From Thermoleophilia bacterium (lineage in GTDB: Bacteria; Actinomycetota; Thermoleophilia; Miltoncostaeales; Miltoncostaeaceae): a stretch of DNA of 8,741 nucleotides. The notes under the pieces are model-generated. The model made no database searches, was not told the origin of the DNA, and saw only the letters and a list, made by a program, of their open reading frames with translations. The stretch spans positions 1 to 8,741 of the forward strand of contig JADGPH010000050.1 of assembly GCA_017882555.1 (NCBI GenBank), read 5' to 3'. The translations under genes and the position numbers were made by a program. Shown here in pieces: positions 1-6,861 of this stretch. The first letter of the stretch is position 1. Every line of letters starts with the position of its first letter.

Positions 1-5
1 CTCGG

Positions 6-1109
6 CTAGATGGCGAACCGACGGCCCGTCAGATCGACCAGATCGACGATGCCGATAAGGATCCCGCCGTCGACGACGAGCGCACGTCCCCAGCGGTCCC
101 GGGAAACGGCCTCACGGGCGGTCGCGACCGTGGTCTCCGGGTCGATGAGGGTGAGATCGCGCCGCGCGATCATCAGATCAGCCACCCGTGCGCGGGCGTG
201 TCGGTCCGGCGGCAGGGCAGCAATGACGTCACACACGAGAAGTCCAACGACCTCGCCGTCATCGATGACGGGGTAGGCGGTGCCGGGCGGGGCGCTTGCG
301 ACCGCTGCCGCAAGTTCGCTGATCGGGGTGTTGGGTGTCAGGCTCGCCGTGAACGGGTGCATCACGTCCCGAATCTGTCGCGCGCCCGTCGGTGGGGCGA
401 CCGTGCTCGCTCGAAGTTCGGCGGCCGCCGCTTGGAGCACGAAGACGCCGATGACTGCGAGCCAGATGCCGCCGATCGCATTACCGGATCCGACGGCAAA
501 CATGATTCCGCCCGCGATCAGGCCGAGCGCGACGACCCGCGAGACCCGCAGCGCCGTGTGCGTGGCCCGATCGAGATTCCCCGTGATCGCCCACACGGTT
601 CCGCGGAGGGTGCGCCCGCCGTCGAGGGGCAACGCGGGAAGCATGTTGAACGCCCCCAGGATGATGTTGATGATCGCCAGCCACCAAATGACCGTCTGTA
701 CCGCGAGCGGCACGGCTGAGACCTGTGCGATTCCCAGCAGTCCGAAGCCGAGGACGAGTGACACCGCGGGTCCGGCGAGGGCGATGCGCAACTCGGCCGC
801 GCCGGTCGGAAAGAACCCGTCAAAGCGGGCAACGCCACCGAACAGCCACAGGGTGATGCTGTGAATCGTCATGCCTTCACGCCGGGCTTGGAGGGCATGT
901 CCGAATTCATGCAGAAGAATACCGAGGACAAAACATGCGGCCGCCGCGACGCCCATGAGCAAATAGACGCCCCCCGATTGTCCGGGGTCGCTGGCGGGGA
1001 ACACGCCATTCTTGAGATCCCAGACCAGCAGCGCCATCAGCGCGACCAGGCTCCAATTGGCGCTGATAGGGATTCCGGCGATTCGACCCAGCGGGATTGA
1101 GGGCTGCAT
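6..1109 (-). CDS. Site-2 protease family (M50) membrane metalloprotease with C-terminal CBS pair
   Basis: Predicted 367-aa intramembrane zinc protease. The zinc site is visible as HEFGH at residues 67-71 in a hydrophobic segment, with the third ligand region NMLPALPLDGG at 155-165 (Asp163). Hydrophobic segments lie near 15-32, 50-70, 105-130, 136-157 and 190-228. Two CBS-like motifs follow: IRDVM...PVIDDGEVVGLLV (about 246-293) and VADLM...ALVVDGGILIGIVDL (about 309-360). The N-terminus (PSIPLGRIAGIPI) is typical of the bacterial S2P/CBS subfamily, which supports the ATG start; only a weak GAGTGG precedes it. Family members cleave transmembrane substrates such as anti-sigma factors, and CBS pairs usually sense adenosyl ligands. 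The substrate here is unknown. The gene lies 45 bases downstream of the RNase H gene on the same strand and may be co-transcribed with it. The family call is secure; the role is not. Confidence 0.93.
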   Translation of the reverse strand: MQPSIPLGRIAGIPISANWSLVALMALLVWDLKNGVFPASDPGQSGGVYLLMGVAAAACFVLGILLHEFGHALQARREGMTIHSITLWLFGGVARFDGFFPTGAAELRIALAGPAVSLVLGFGLLGIAQVSAVPLAVQTVIWWLAIINIILGAFNMLPALPLDGGRTLRGTVWAITGNLDRATHTALRVSRVVALGLIAGGIMFAVGSGNAIGGIWLAVIGVFVLQAAAAELRASTVAPPTGARQIRDVMHPFTASLTPNTPISELAAAVASAPPGTAYPVIDDGEVVGLLVCDVIAALPPDRHARARVADLMIARRDLTLIDPETTVATAREAVSRDRWGRALVVDGGILIGIVDLVDLTGRRFAI

Positions 1110-1154
1110 GCCACTCAGTGTGGCAGGGGTCGGGCGCGCGCGCCGTGCCCGCGG

Positions 1155-1712
1155 TTATGGGTCGAAGGAAAAGCCCAGCTGCGCGTCGTCGCCCGCCGAT
1201 CGCGGTCCCGCCGGTCGTTGCGGCGCAGGGGTGTCCTGGGGCGGGGAGTCCTCAAGCGCGGCCTGCTGGGCGAGACGGTCGGCGCGCTCGTTGGCGTCAT
1301 GTCCGGTATGGCCTCGCACCAGGGTCGTGCGCACCCGGGCATGCCGGGCAAGTTCGCGAATCATCCGCTCCCAGAGTTCGCGGTTGGCCACAGGTTGCTT
1401 TGCGGCGGTGCGCCACCCGCGACGCTGCCAGCCGTCGAGCCAACCCTGCGAGATCGCGTTTGCCAAATAGGTCGAATCGGTCACCAGTTCGATGTTCGCG
1501 CCGGCTGGGGCCGCCGCCAGCCCCTCGAGGGCGGCCATCAACTCCATACGGTTGTTTGTCGAGGGTACCTCCCCGCCGGTCAGCACCCGTTCGCGGCCGG
1601 TCGTATCGGTGAGGATCGCCGCCCAGCCGCCCCGGGCATTCGCAGTTCCATTGCCGGAGCAGGCACCGTCGGTGACAAGCACGATTGGGGACGTCAATGG
1701 GGTGTCAGCCAT
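1155..1712 (-). CDS. rnhA: Ribonuclease HI with C-terminal extension
   Basis: 185-aa RNase HI, which cuts the RNA strand of RNA-DNA hybrids in the cytoplasm. The catalytic DEDD set is complete: Asp15 in VTDGACSGN, Glu57 in NNRMELMA, Asp79 in VTDSTYL and Asp145 in NERADRLA, with the assisting His135 in RGHTGH. The fold ends near residue 152. A Pro/Ala/Asp-rich linker (about 154-176) follows, and then a terminal QLGFSFDP (178-185) that resembles a sliding-clamp binding peptide. The family core is about 150 aa, so the extra 30 residues are an appendage. It is transcribed divergently from the pilin gene. There is no Shine-Dalgarno sequence before the ATG; a TAGTCT box lies 8 bases upstream, which suggests a leaderless transcript. 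The function is secure. Confidence 0.96.
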   Translation of the reverse strand: MADTPLTSPIVLVTDGACSGNGTANARGGWAAILTDTTGRERVLTGGEVPSTNNRMELMAALEGLAAAPAGANIELVTDSTYLANAISQGWLDGWQRRGWRTAAKQPVANRELWERMIRELARHARVRTTLVRGHTGHDANERADRLAQQAALEDSPPQDTPAPQRPAGPRSAGDDAQLGFSFDP

Positions 1713-1720
1713 AGGCGTGC

Positions 1721-1726
1721 AGACTA
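1721..1726 (-). promoter_or_regulatory. Candidate -10 box (TAGTCT) for leaderless rnhA transcript
   Basis: On the minus strand, TAGTCT matches TANNNT and ends 8 bases before the ATG of the RNase H gene. No purine-rich ribosome binding site precedes that ATG. The spacing would put the transcription start at or next to the start codon, as in leaderless actinobacterial genes. I see no convincing -35 hexamer. This is inference from spacing only. Confidence 0.35.
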
Positions 1727-1764
1727 GCGGGCGACCCTGTGTGAATTTATTTGTGCGCGGTTGT

Positions 1765-1790
1765 TAAGAAACGTGCATGACGGTCGATCT
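1765..1790 (+). promoter_or_regulatory. Weak candidate sigma-28/WhiG-type promoter for the pilin gene
   Basis: TAAGAAAC (1765-1772), 10 bases, then GTCGATCT (1783-1790) resembles the sigma-28 pattern TAAAGTTT-N11-GCCGATAA: three of four core -35 bases and five of eight -10 bases match. It would give a leader of about 74 bases before the pilin ATG. No good sigma-70 promoter is evident in this 158-base divergent region. The match is imperfect and the call is tentative. Confidence 0.22.
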
Positions 1791-1870
1791 AAGAGATGCA
1801 AAGTGCTGACGCAAGGATTCGCGTGAAGCAGATCCCACGTCGGCGCACTCGTTCTCTTGGAGGAGACCAG

Positions 1871-2308
1871 ATGATCAACAGACTCCGGAACCGCGTTGAG
1901 CGGCAAAAGGGTTTTACCCTGATCGAACTCCTCGTGGTTGTGATCATCATCGGCCTCTTGGCAGCGATCGCGATCCCGACGTTCCTCGGTCAGCAGGGCA
2001 AGGCAAACGATGCAGCCGCCGAGTCGCTTCTGCGGAACACCGCAAGCGACATGGAAGCTGCGTTCTCAAGCACCCAGTCCTACGCGGCCATTACACCGGC
2101 CATGCTGACGGCGATCGAGCCCGCCTTCACCTTCCAGGCCACCGCTGCTTCGGCAGCGTTGAGTCAGGTGCAGGTGGTGGACAGCGCCACTGGTTACGTG
2201 CTGACGACCGTCAGCAAGAGTGGCACGACCTTCATCTACACCAAAAACACGGGGAACGTGCCGCCGGTGGCGCGGACGTGTTCCGTGCCCGTGGGCTGCA
2301 CCTGGTAG
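1871..2308 (+). CDS. pilA: Type IV pilin (class III signal peptide, major-pilin-like)
   Basis: 145-aa prepilin. The leader MINRLRNRVERQKG (1-14) is followed by FTLIELLVVVIIIGLLAAIA, the class III signal and hydrophobic alpha-1N helix. PilD would cleave after Gly14 and methylate Phe15; the conserved Glu5 of the mature protein is present (Glu19). The mature protein is about 131 aa, with a globular part from about residue 45 and two cysteines near the C-terminus (Cys137 and Cys143 in TCSVPVGC), which could form a short disulfide loop. The start was chosen at the ATG at 1871 because GGAGGAG (1859-1865) lies 5 bases upstream; the in-frame ATG at 1796 would add 25 residues and has no such site. A strong hairpin follows 33 bases after the stop, so the gene is probably expressed as its own abundant transcript. 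Whether it is the major pilin cannot be proven from this window. Confidence 0.93.
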   Translation: MINRLRNRVERQKGFTLIELLVVVIIIGLLAAIAIPTFLGQQGKANDAAAESLLRNTASDMEAAFSSTQSYAAITPAMLTAIEPAFTFQATAASAALSQVQVVDSATGYVLTTVSKSGTTFIYTKNTGNVPPVARTCSVPVGCTW

Positions 2309-2341
2309 AGCCCAACCCGCCACATCAGTCATGAAGGAACC

Positions 2342-2369
2342 CTATGGGCCCGCTTCGGCGGGCCCATAG
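2342..2369 (+). terminator. Perfect 12-bp hairpin with UUCG loop after the pilin gene
   Basis: CTATGGGCCCGC (2342-2353), loop TTCG (2354-2357) and GCGGGCCCATAG (2358-2369) form a perfect 12-bp stem closed by C(UUCG)G, one of the most stable RNA tetraloops. It lies 33 bases after the pilin stop. No T-tract follows, so it may act as a GC-rich terminator, a partial terminator, or a 3' stabiliser that raises pilin mRNA above the downstream pil genes. Confidence 0.8.
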
Positions 2370-2469
2370 TCGTTGCGGCGGTGCGGTGGGAATTGCGGTG
2401 GCGTGGTGACAGCGGTGACCTCACGCGCCGAGGTGCGGGAATACGGCCAAAAAGCTGCGCCCGAAACCT

Positions 2470-2496
2470 CAGTGTTTTTGGATCCGCCGCCGATAA
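2470..2496 (+). promoter_or_regulatory. Candidate sigma-28/WhiG-type promoter for the pil operon
   Basis: CAGTGTTT (2470-2477), exactly 11 bases, then GCCGATAA (2489-2496). The -10 part equals the sigma-28 family consensus and five of eight -35 bases match TAAAGTTT. Transcription would start near 2503, after the pilin hairpin and before the GTG at 2560 of the next gene. Another GCCGATAA occurs by chance at 51-58 inside a coding region, so the motif alone is not proof. Confidence 0.42.
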
Positions 2497-2559
2497 CGAG
2501 GTCGTGAGGCGAGCTTGTCCGCCTCGGATCATCTCTCGAGCCTCGCAAGGACACTGTTT

Positions 2560-3570
2560 GTGAGTCAGCCACCAGCTTCCAAGTTTGCCCCTCAGACTGA
2601 CCCGAGCCCGGCTGGACAACGCGTGGCAATTCCCGCTCGCGCGCCTGGACGCGTTGGCCGGCGTCGCGCGGCGATCGTGGGTGCGATGGGGTGCGCTGCG
2701 GCGCTGATCGCCGCGGGCACCGGAGCCAGCCAGGCCGTGACAGCCACAGGTGCCGTTCGCGCTGCGCGGCCACTTGCCCCGGCGACCACGAACTCCATTT
2801 CGGCATTCGCCACAGACCCGCCATCGGCTCCCGGGGTGGCGAACACCGCACAAACGGCGTACGTCGCGACGGGTCAGCAAATTACACATGCCGGCATCTG
2901 TTATCGGCGTGTGCGTGCCCAACTGTGTAATACGGACACCGGTCCATGGAGCAGGACGCGGTCGTTTGCGGGCGAGCTCCCGCCGCAGATCAACCTCAAC
3001 TCGATCCCGTCCCGGGTCCAGTACGGCGCGCGCGTGACGATTGCCGGCCAGTTGGTGAGCAACGGCAATCCGGTCACGCGTCCCACGCTGATTGTCGAGC
3101 GGCGGCTTTATCCGAGCTCGACCTACTCGCGTGTCGGCCAGGTGATCGGCAGCGACACCGGTCGGTTTGCATTTTCGTTGGTGATGACCCGCAGCGCCGA
3201 CTGGCGGCTGCGCTGGACCGGACCGCTGCCGATCGATCAGGGCACGGCCCCGTTCGACGTGAGCGTGGTGCCGCGCGTATCGTTTACCCTCTCGCGCTCC
3301 AAGGTTGTCCGCCATGCCGCGTTCGTTGCCTCCGGGTTCGTCTACCCGCTGCGCCCCGCATGGATTCAGCGGTCCACCTCGACGGGCTGGGCCAATCTAG
3401 TCCGTGTGCCCAGGAAGTCTCGCTTCTCGGTGAGGCTGCGGGCCAACCTCAACACCGGCACCCAGCATTTGCGCCTGTATGCCCCGATTGACGCGGCCCA
3501 CGTGATGGACGCCGCCGCATCGGCATCGCGCTCGCTGTTTGTCTACGACGTGATCGTGATCAAGCCGTGA
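2560..3570 (+). CDS. Secreted or membrane-tethered protein with two Ig-like beta domains, pil-operon associated
   Basis: I do not recognise a named family. From the GTG at 2560 the product is 336 aa. A basic N-terminus (GRRRAAIV, about 33-40) precedes a hydrophobic stretch (about 37-55) that reads as a signal peptide or anchor. A low-complexity Ala/Thr/Pro stretch follows, then a short region with two cysteines (Cys113 and Cys122). Two beta-rich segments come next. The first (about 142-236) has the Ig-like pattern VQYGARVTIAGQL...GRFAF...ADWRLRW; the second is about 238-335. The start is uncertain. GTG 2560 has AAGG 9 bases upstream. TTG 2515 has GAGG 5 bases upstream but would lie almost at the predicted transcript 5' end. 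GTG 2623 would give the most conventional signal peptide. Its stop overlaps the PilD start by 4 bases, so it is translated with the pilus machinery; a pilus- or envelope-associated role is inference. Confidence 0.75.
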   Translation: MSQPPASKFAPQTDPSPAGQRVAIPARAPGRVGRRRAAIVGAMGCAAALIAAGTGASQAVTATGAVRAARPLAPATTNSISAFATDPPSAPGVANTAQTAYVATGQQITHAGICYRRVRAQLCNTDTGPWSRTRSFAGELPPQINLNSIPSRVQYGARVTIAGQLVSNGNPVTRPTLIVERRLYPSSTYSRVGQVIGSDTGRFAFSLVMTRSADWRLRWTGPLPIDQGTAPFDVSVVPRVSFTLSRSKVVRHAAFVASGFVYPLRPAWIQRSTSTGWANLVRVPRKSRFSVRLRANLNTGTQHLRLYAPIDAAHVMDAAASASRSLFVYDVIVIKP

Positions 3571-4349
3571 GCGTGAACGCATCCGCATCCGTGCCGCTGT
3601 GGTGGTGGACAACCCTGGCCGGAGGCCTCGGTCTGGCGGTCGGCTCCTTTTGGACGGTGTTTGTCTGGCGCTGGCCCCGCGGCGAGTCGCTTGTGGCGCC
3701 CCGCTCGCACTGCACGGGATGCGATCGCACCCTGCGCCCACGGGAGCTCGTGCCGGTCGGGTCGTGGTTGTGGCAACGCGGGACATGCCACGGCTGCGGG
3801 AGTCGGATTCACTGGCGCTATCCCGCAATTGAGGCGGCGACGGCACTACTGGCTGCTGGCGCGATCGCACATTTCGGTGCAACTCCGACGGGTGCCGCTG
3901 CGGCGCTGCTGGGGATGGTGATCGTGCCCGTCGTGGCGATCGACCTTCAGCACCAGCTGATTCCCGACGTGATCGTGTTGCCCGCCGCGGCGATCGGTCT
4001 CGTGTTGGCGATCGTGGCCCGTCCGGGACACTGGTGGGTGCCCGTTGTCGCAGCGGTCGGGGCCGGAGGCTTTCTGTTTGTGCTGTGGCTGATGTTTCCC
4101 GGTGGTATGGGACTCGGGGACGCAAAGTTCGCCCTGTTATTGGGTGGCGTGCTTGGGCTCTCGGTGATCCCGGCGATGGGCATCGCGTTTGGCACGGGCG
4201 CGCTTCTGGGTGTCCTCATGATCGCGCGACACGGGTCGGCGGCGCGCAAGATGGCCGTTCCATTCGGGCCATTCTTGGCTGCGGGTGCCGTCGCGGGGCT
4301 GCTCTGGGGTCCCGCCATGGTCAGCTGGTACACCACCGGGCTCAACTAA
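3567..4349 (+). CDS. pilD: Prepilin peptidase / N-methyltransferase (PilD, type IV prepilin peptidase)
   Basis: 260-aa polytopic membrane aspartic protease that removes prepilin leaders and N-methylates the new first residue. The N-terminal methyltransferase-type zinc domain is complete, with Cys49/Cys52 (CTGC) and Cys74/Cys77 (CHGC). The catalytic aspartates are Asp126 in AIDLQHQLIPD and Asp185 in GMGLGDAKF, both canonical for the family. Hydrophobic segments fall near 13-33, 88-102, 108-125, 134-151, 158-176, 188-222 and 231-254. The length matches full bifunctional family members. The GTG start overlaps the TGA of the preceding gene as GTGA; a second in-frame GTG two codons later is also possible. 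Its likely substrate, the pilin, is encoded two genes upstream. Pilins encoded elsewhere may share it. Confidence 0.95.
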   Translation: MSVNASASVPLWWWTTLAGGLGLAVGSFWTVFVWRWPRGESLVAPRSHCTGCDRTLRPRELVPVGSWLWQRGTCHGCGSRIHWRYPAIEAATALLAAGAIAHFGATPTGAAAALLGMVIVPVVAIDLQHQLIPDVIVLPAAAIGLVLAIVARPGHWWVPVVAAVGAGGFLFVLWLMFPGGMGLGDAKFALLLGGVLGLSVIPAMGIAFGTGALLGVLMIARHGSAARKMAVPFGPFLAAGAVAGLLWGPAMVSWYTTGLN

Positions 4350-4362
4350 GGCGGAGATCGCT

Positions 4363-4389
4363 GTGAACCGAGACGGACGTCAAAACTGA
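4363..4389 (+). CDS. Candidate 8-codon coupling mini-ORF between pilD and pilM
   Basis: GTG at 4363 opens an 8-residue frame (MNRDGRQN) that ends at TGA 4387-4389. GGAG (4353-4356) lies 6 bases upstream, the best ribosome binding site in the pilD-pilM gap. Its stop overlaps the pilM ATG by one base (TGATG), while pilM has no good ribosome binding site of its own. This arrangement suggests that ribosomes terminating here reinitiate on pilM. The residues themselves show no obvious meaning. It is unproven, and the GTG could be coincidental. Confidence 0.4.
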   Translation: MNRDGRQN

Positions 4390-5465
4390 TGAGCAATGTT
4401 GTTGCACTCGATCTGGGGTCAAGCGCGATCGCGGCGGTGGAGGTCTCCACCACGCGCGATCGGGTCAGTCTGACCAACGCCAGTGTCGAACCGATTCCCA
4501 GTGGGCTCCTCCAGGACGGCGAGATCCTTGAGCCCGAGGAGCTCGCCGAGTGTGTGCGGCGAAGCTGGAAGACGGCCGGATTCTCGGGACGCCGCGTCCA
4601 TTTGGGGATCGCCAACCAGCGGGTGCTCGTGCGGGTCATCGACCTCCCGGTCATAAGCGATCCACGTGAACGCCGAGCGGCTGTCGCCTTCGAAGCGCAG
4701 GAGCAGATGCCGATCCCACTCGATCAGGCCGTGATGGACTTCCAGCCGATCGGGCTGTTCGCGACCGAGCAAGGGCAGCGTGAGCGGTTTGTGGTGGTTG
4801 CCGCCCACCGCGAGATGATTGACCAGCTTGTCGGGGTGGTGCGGCACGCGCGCTTGCAGCCGGTCGGGATCGACCTTCAAGCGTTCGCGGTTCTGCGCGC
4901 GCTGATGCCGCCCGCCTCGGTGCTTGACGAGGGGTCCCCGGACACCGAGGCGCAGGTGATCGTGCACGTCGGGGCCGAGGTGACCCATGTCATCGTCTCG
5001 GTGGATCGCAACTGCCATTTCACGCGTCTGGTGAACTTCGGTGGATCCTCACTCACCCAGGCCGTCGCCCAGCGCATGGAGTGCTCGACCGAGCAGGCCG
5101 AAGCACTCAAGATTACCTGCGGGTTGCTGGGCGATCCGCATGGTGATTGGGATCTCGAGACGATCGCGGAGGTGCAACATGCGCTGGCGGTTGCCGCGCG
5201 CCCGTTGGTGCGTGAGGTCGTTCGATCGCTCGACTACTACCGCTCCCAGGAGTTCTCCCGAAGTATCGATCGGGTGATCTTGTCCGGCGGCACCGCGCTG
5301 TGCTTGGGGCTCGATCGGTACCTACAGCAAGGATTGGGCATGGACGTCGAGATTGGCGACGCCGCGAGCCAGTTGGACGATCGAGGCGGGATGTCGATCG
5401 CGATGGCCCACCGCGCGTCGGTGGCGATCGGCCTGGCGCTGGACGGCGCGGGAGGTCAGCGATGA
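4389..5465 (+). CDS. pilM: Type IV pilus assembly protein PilM (actin-like ATPase fold)
   Basis: 358-aa cytoplasmic protein of the FtsA/actin-like PilM family, which links the cytoplasmic side of the pilus machine to PilN. Nucleotide-fold motifs are present in order: VVALDLGSSAIAAVEV (4-19, phosphate 1), IVHVGAEVTHVIV (191-203, phosphate 2) and VILSGGTALCLGLDRYL (296-312, adenosine motif). The family segment around AFEAQEQMPIPLDQAVMDFQ (100-119) corresponds to the PilM pattern FEAEQYIPFPLDEVVLDYQ. The length is typical. The start at 4389 fits the family, whose proteins begin a few residues before the LDLGSS motif. It follows pilD by 39 bases containing a mini-ORF, and overlaps pilN by ATGA. 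Confidence 0.94.
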   Translation: MSNVVALDLGSSAIAAVEVSTTRDRVSLTNASVEPIPSGLLQDGEILEPEELAECVRRSWKTAGFSGRRVHLGIANQRVLVRVIDLPVISDPRERRAAVAFEAQEQMPIPLDQAVMDFQPIGLFATEQGQRERFVVVAAHREMIDQLVGVVRHARLQPVGIDLQAFAVLRALMPPASVLDEGSPDTEAQVIVHVGAEVTHVIVSVDRNCHFTRLVNFGGSSLTQAVAQRMECSTEQAEALKITCGLLGDPHGDWDLETIAEVQHALAVAARPLVREVVRSLDYYRSQEFSRSIDRVILSGGTALCLGLDRYLQQGLGMDVEIGDAASQLDDRGGMSIAMAHRASVAIGLALDGAGGQR

Positions 5466-6160
5466 AGGCCGTCAATCTGCTGCCAACAACCCAAGGGGTT
5501 GGGGCAAGCCTGTCGGACCGGCGCTCGCGCGTGCTGGTGATCGGAGCCGTCGTTGCGGTCGGTGCCATGGCTTGGTGGGGGTACTCGGCGAGCCAGTCGG
5601 CGGATTCGGTGGCGGCACAACTCGACCAAGCGCAGGTGCAAAAGGGAGCCCTCGATCAGCAAATCGCTGCGCTCGGGGTCTACAGCCAGCGGCAACAGAC
5701 GGTCGCCGCCCGTCAGGGCACGGTCGCGCAATTGGCGTCCTCGCGGGTCGACTGGGAGCGCCTGGTGCGCAACGTGGTGACCGTGTTGCCGTCGGGGGTC
5801 TCGGTGAGCACGATCAACGGGTCGTTGCCGACGACCAACGCGGCGGCGGCACCTGCGGCGACGGCGCCGGGGACCGTTGGGCAGGCAAATGCGTCGGCAC
5901 CTCAAGGACTTCACATCGTCGGGGATGCGTTTACGCAACGCCAAGTCGCCGATCTGCTCGTGCGGTTGGCGGCGGTGCCCGGTTTGGGTGAGCCGCGCTT
6001 GGCGTCCGCGCAGGCGACGGTCACGTCCGGAAAGACGATCGTCGCGTTCACCATCGACGTACCGATCGATCCGTCGGCCCAGGATGTCGCGACACTGACC
6101 GCGGTCGGTCCCGGGGCATCGGTCTCGACGGGTGTCCTAGCGCAAAGGCGGACCCCGTGA
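5462..6160 (+). CDS. pilN: Type IV pilus assembly protein PilN
   Basis: 232-aa bitopic inner-membrane protein. The N-terminal cytoplasmic tail carries VNLLP (4-8), the conserved peptide that docks into PilM. A transmembrane helix spans about 23-42 and a probable coiled coil about 46-96 (Gln/Ala/Leu-rich). An extracytoplasmic ferredoxin-like domain follows, from WERLVRNVVTVLPSGVSVSTING (98-120) to about 202. It is interrupted by an Ala/Pro/Thr-rich stretch (about 121-148) before GLHIVGDAFTQRQVADLLVRL. The start is the ATG at 5462, overlapping the pilM stop as ATGA; an in-frame start upstream at 5300 lies inside pilM and would destroy the VNLLP N-terminus. The PilN call rests on the motif, the topology and its position directly after pilM. 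Confidence 0.9.
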   Translation: MKAVNLLPTTQGVGASLSDRRSRVLVIGAVVAVGAMAWWGYSASQSADSVAAQLDQAQVQKGALDQQIAALGVYSQRQQTVAARQGTVAQLASSRVDWERLVRNVVTVLPSGVSVSTINGSLPTTNAAAAPAATAPGTVGQANASAPQGLHIVGDAFTQRQVADLLVRLAAVPGLGEPRLASAQATVTSGKTIVAFTIDVPIDPSAQDVATLTAVGPGASVSTGVLAQRRTP

Positions 6161-6861
6161 ACTTTTCCGCACGCCAGTGGATGATGATCGGTGCCGTTGC
6201 GATCGTCGGCCTGATGCTGATCCTCTACGCGGCGGTGATCGCGCCCGCACGGTCTCGGGAGACCGCTCTCGGTGGACAACTGCAAGGCGTCCAGACGGTG
6301 ATCGGTGCAGATCGGAGCCAGCTCGCTCAACTGGAGGCGCTCGTCGCCGGGCAGCCCGCACAACTGCGCAAAGCGTTCGGTTTGGCCAAGGCGGTTCCCG
6401 TGGGGACTCAGACCCCAGGTATCATTCTCGAACTGCAGAAGCTCGCGACCGCGTCCAACGTTGCGCTCTCACAATTCCGCACCGTCTCGACGACTCCGGT
6501 CAACAACCTGACCGCGACCGACTACGAGGTCAACGTCGTGGGGCGTTTCTTCAACGTCGATGACTTCATGTATCGCGTCCATCGCCAGGTGGTCGTCTCC
6601 ACGCGTGGGGATCTGACGATCAACGGCCGTCTGTTTGCGGAGACGTCGGTGCAGATGACGTTGGCAAGCGGGTCAAACAGCGGGAGCCCCACCACCGACC
6701 CGAACAGCGTTGCGGTGACGTTGCAGCTGTTGGCGTTCTCGAATGCCCCGACGACAACTGCCGCGTCCTCGTCAAGCCCCTCGGGGGCCCCGAGCACGAC
6801 AGGATCGGCCGCGCCCTCGAGTACGACAAAAACGCCCGCGAGCGCAGGGGGTCTGGGATGA
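6157..6861 (+). CDS. pilO: Type IV pilus assembly protein PilO-like
   Basis: 234-aa bitopic protein: short cytoplasmic tail, transmembrane helix about 9-29, coiled-coil region about 32-75, then a ferredoxin-like domain (about 85-193). The latter includes GIILELQKLATASNVALSQF, YEVNVVGRFFNVDDFMYRV and VAVTLQLLAF, the order seen in PilO proteins (the F-x-x-h-h-x-F-h-x-x-V helix and closing strand). In known systems it pairs with PilN in the membrane to form the alignment subcomplex. The C-terminus (196-234) is a disordered Ser/Thr/Pro/Ala tail that most PilO proteins lack. The GTG start overlaps the pilN stop as GTGA, and its own stop overlaps the next gene as ATGA. Assignment is by position, topology and pattern rather than long sequence identity. 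Confidence 0.86.
   Translation: MNFSARQWMMIGAVAIVGLMLILYAAVIAPARSRETALGGQLQGVQTVIGADRSQLAQLEALVAGQPAQLRKAFGLAKAVPVGTQTPGIILELQKLATASNVALSQFRTVSTTPVNNLTATDYEVNVVGRFFNVDDFMYRVHRQVVVSTRGDLTINGRLFAETSVQMTLASGSNSGSPTTDPNSVAVTLQLLAFSNAPTTTAASSSSPSGAPSTTGSAAPSSTTKTPASAGGLG

Noticed and set aside
51..58. Exact GCCGATAA, sigma-28-like -10
   Set aside because: It lies inside the protease coding region, antisense, with no TAAA-like element at the right distance. It serves as a warning about chance hits.
1796..1870. Upstream in-frame ATG for the pilin gene
   Set aside because: It would add 25 polar residues before a normal 14-aa prepilin leader, and the strong GGAGGAG site serves the ATG at 1871.
2344..2409. 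Short frame starting inside the pilin hairpin (ATG with AAGGA 5 bases upstream)
   Set aside because: The ATG lies in the stem of a very stable hairpin and the 21-residue product has no recognisable feature; the ribosome-like site is probably chance.
2329..3315. Long minus-strand open frame (328 codons) opposite the Ig-like gene
   Set aside because: The product is Arg/Gly/His-rich without domains or a coherent hydrophobic pattern. The plus strand has a signal segment and beta pattern and is coupled to pilD.
5300..5461. Upstream in-frame start for pilN
   Set aside because: It lies within pilM and would bury the N-terminal VNLLP motif; the ATGA overlap at 5462 fits the rest of the operon.
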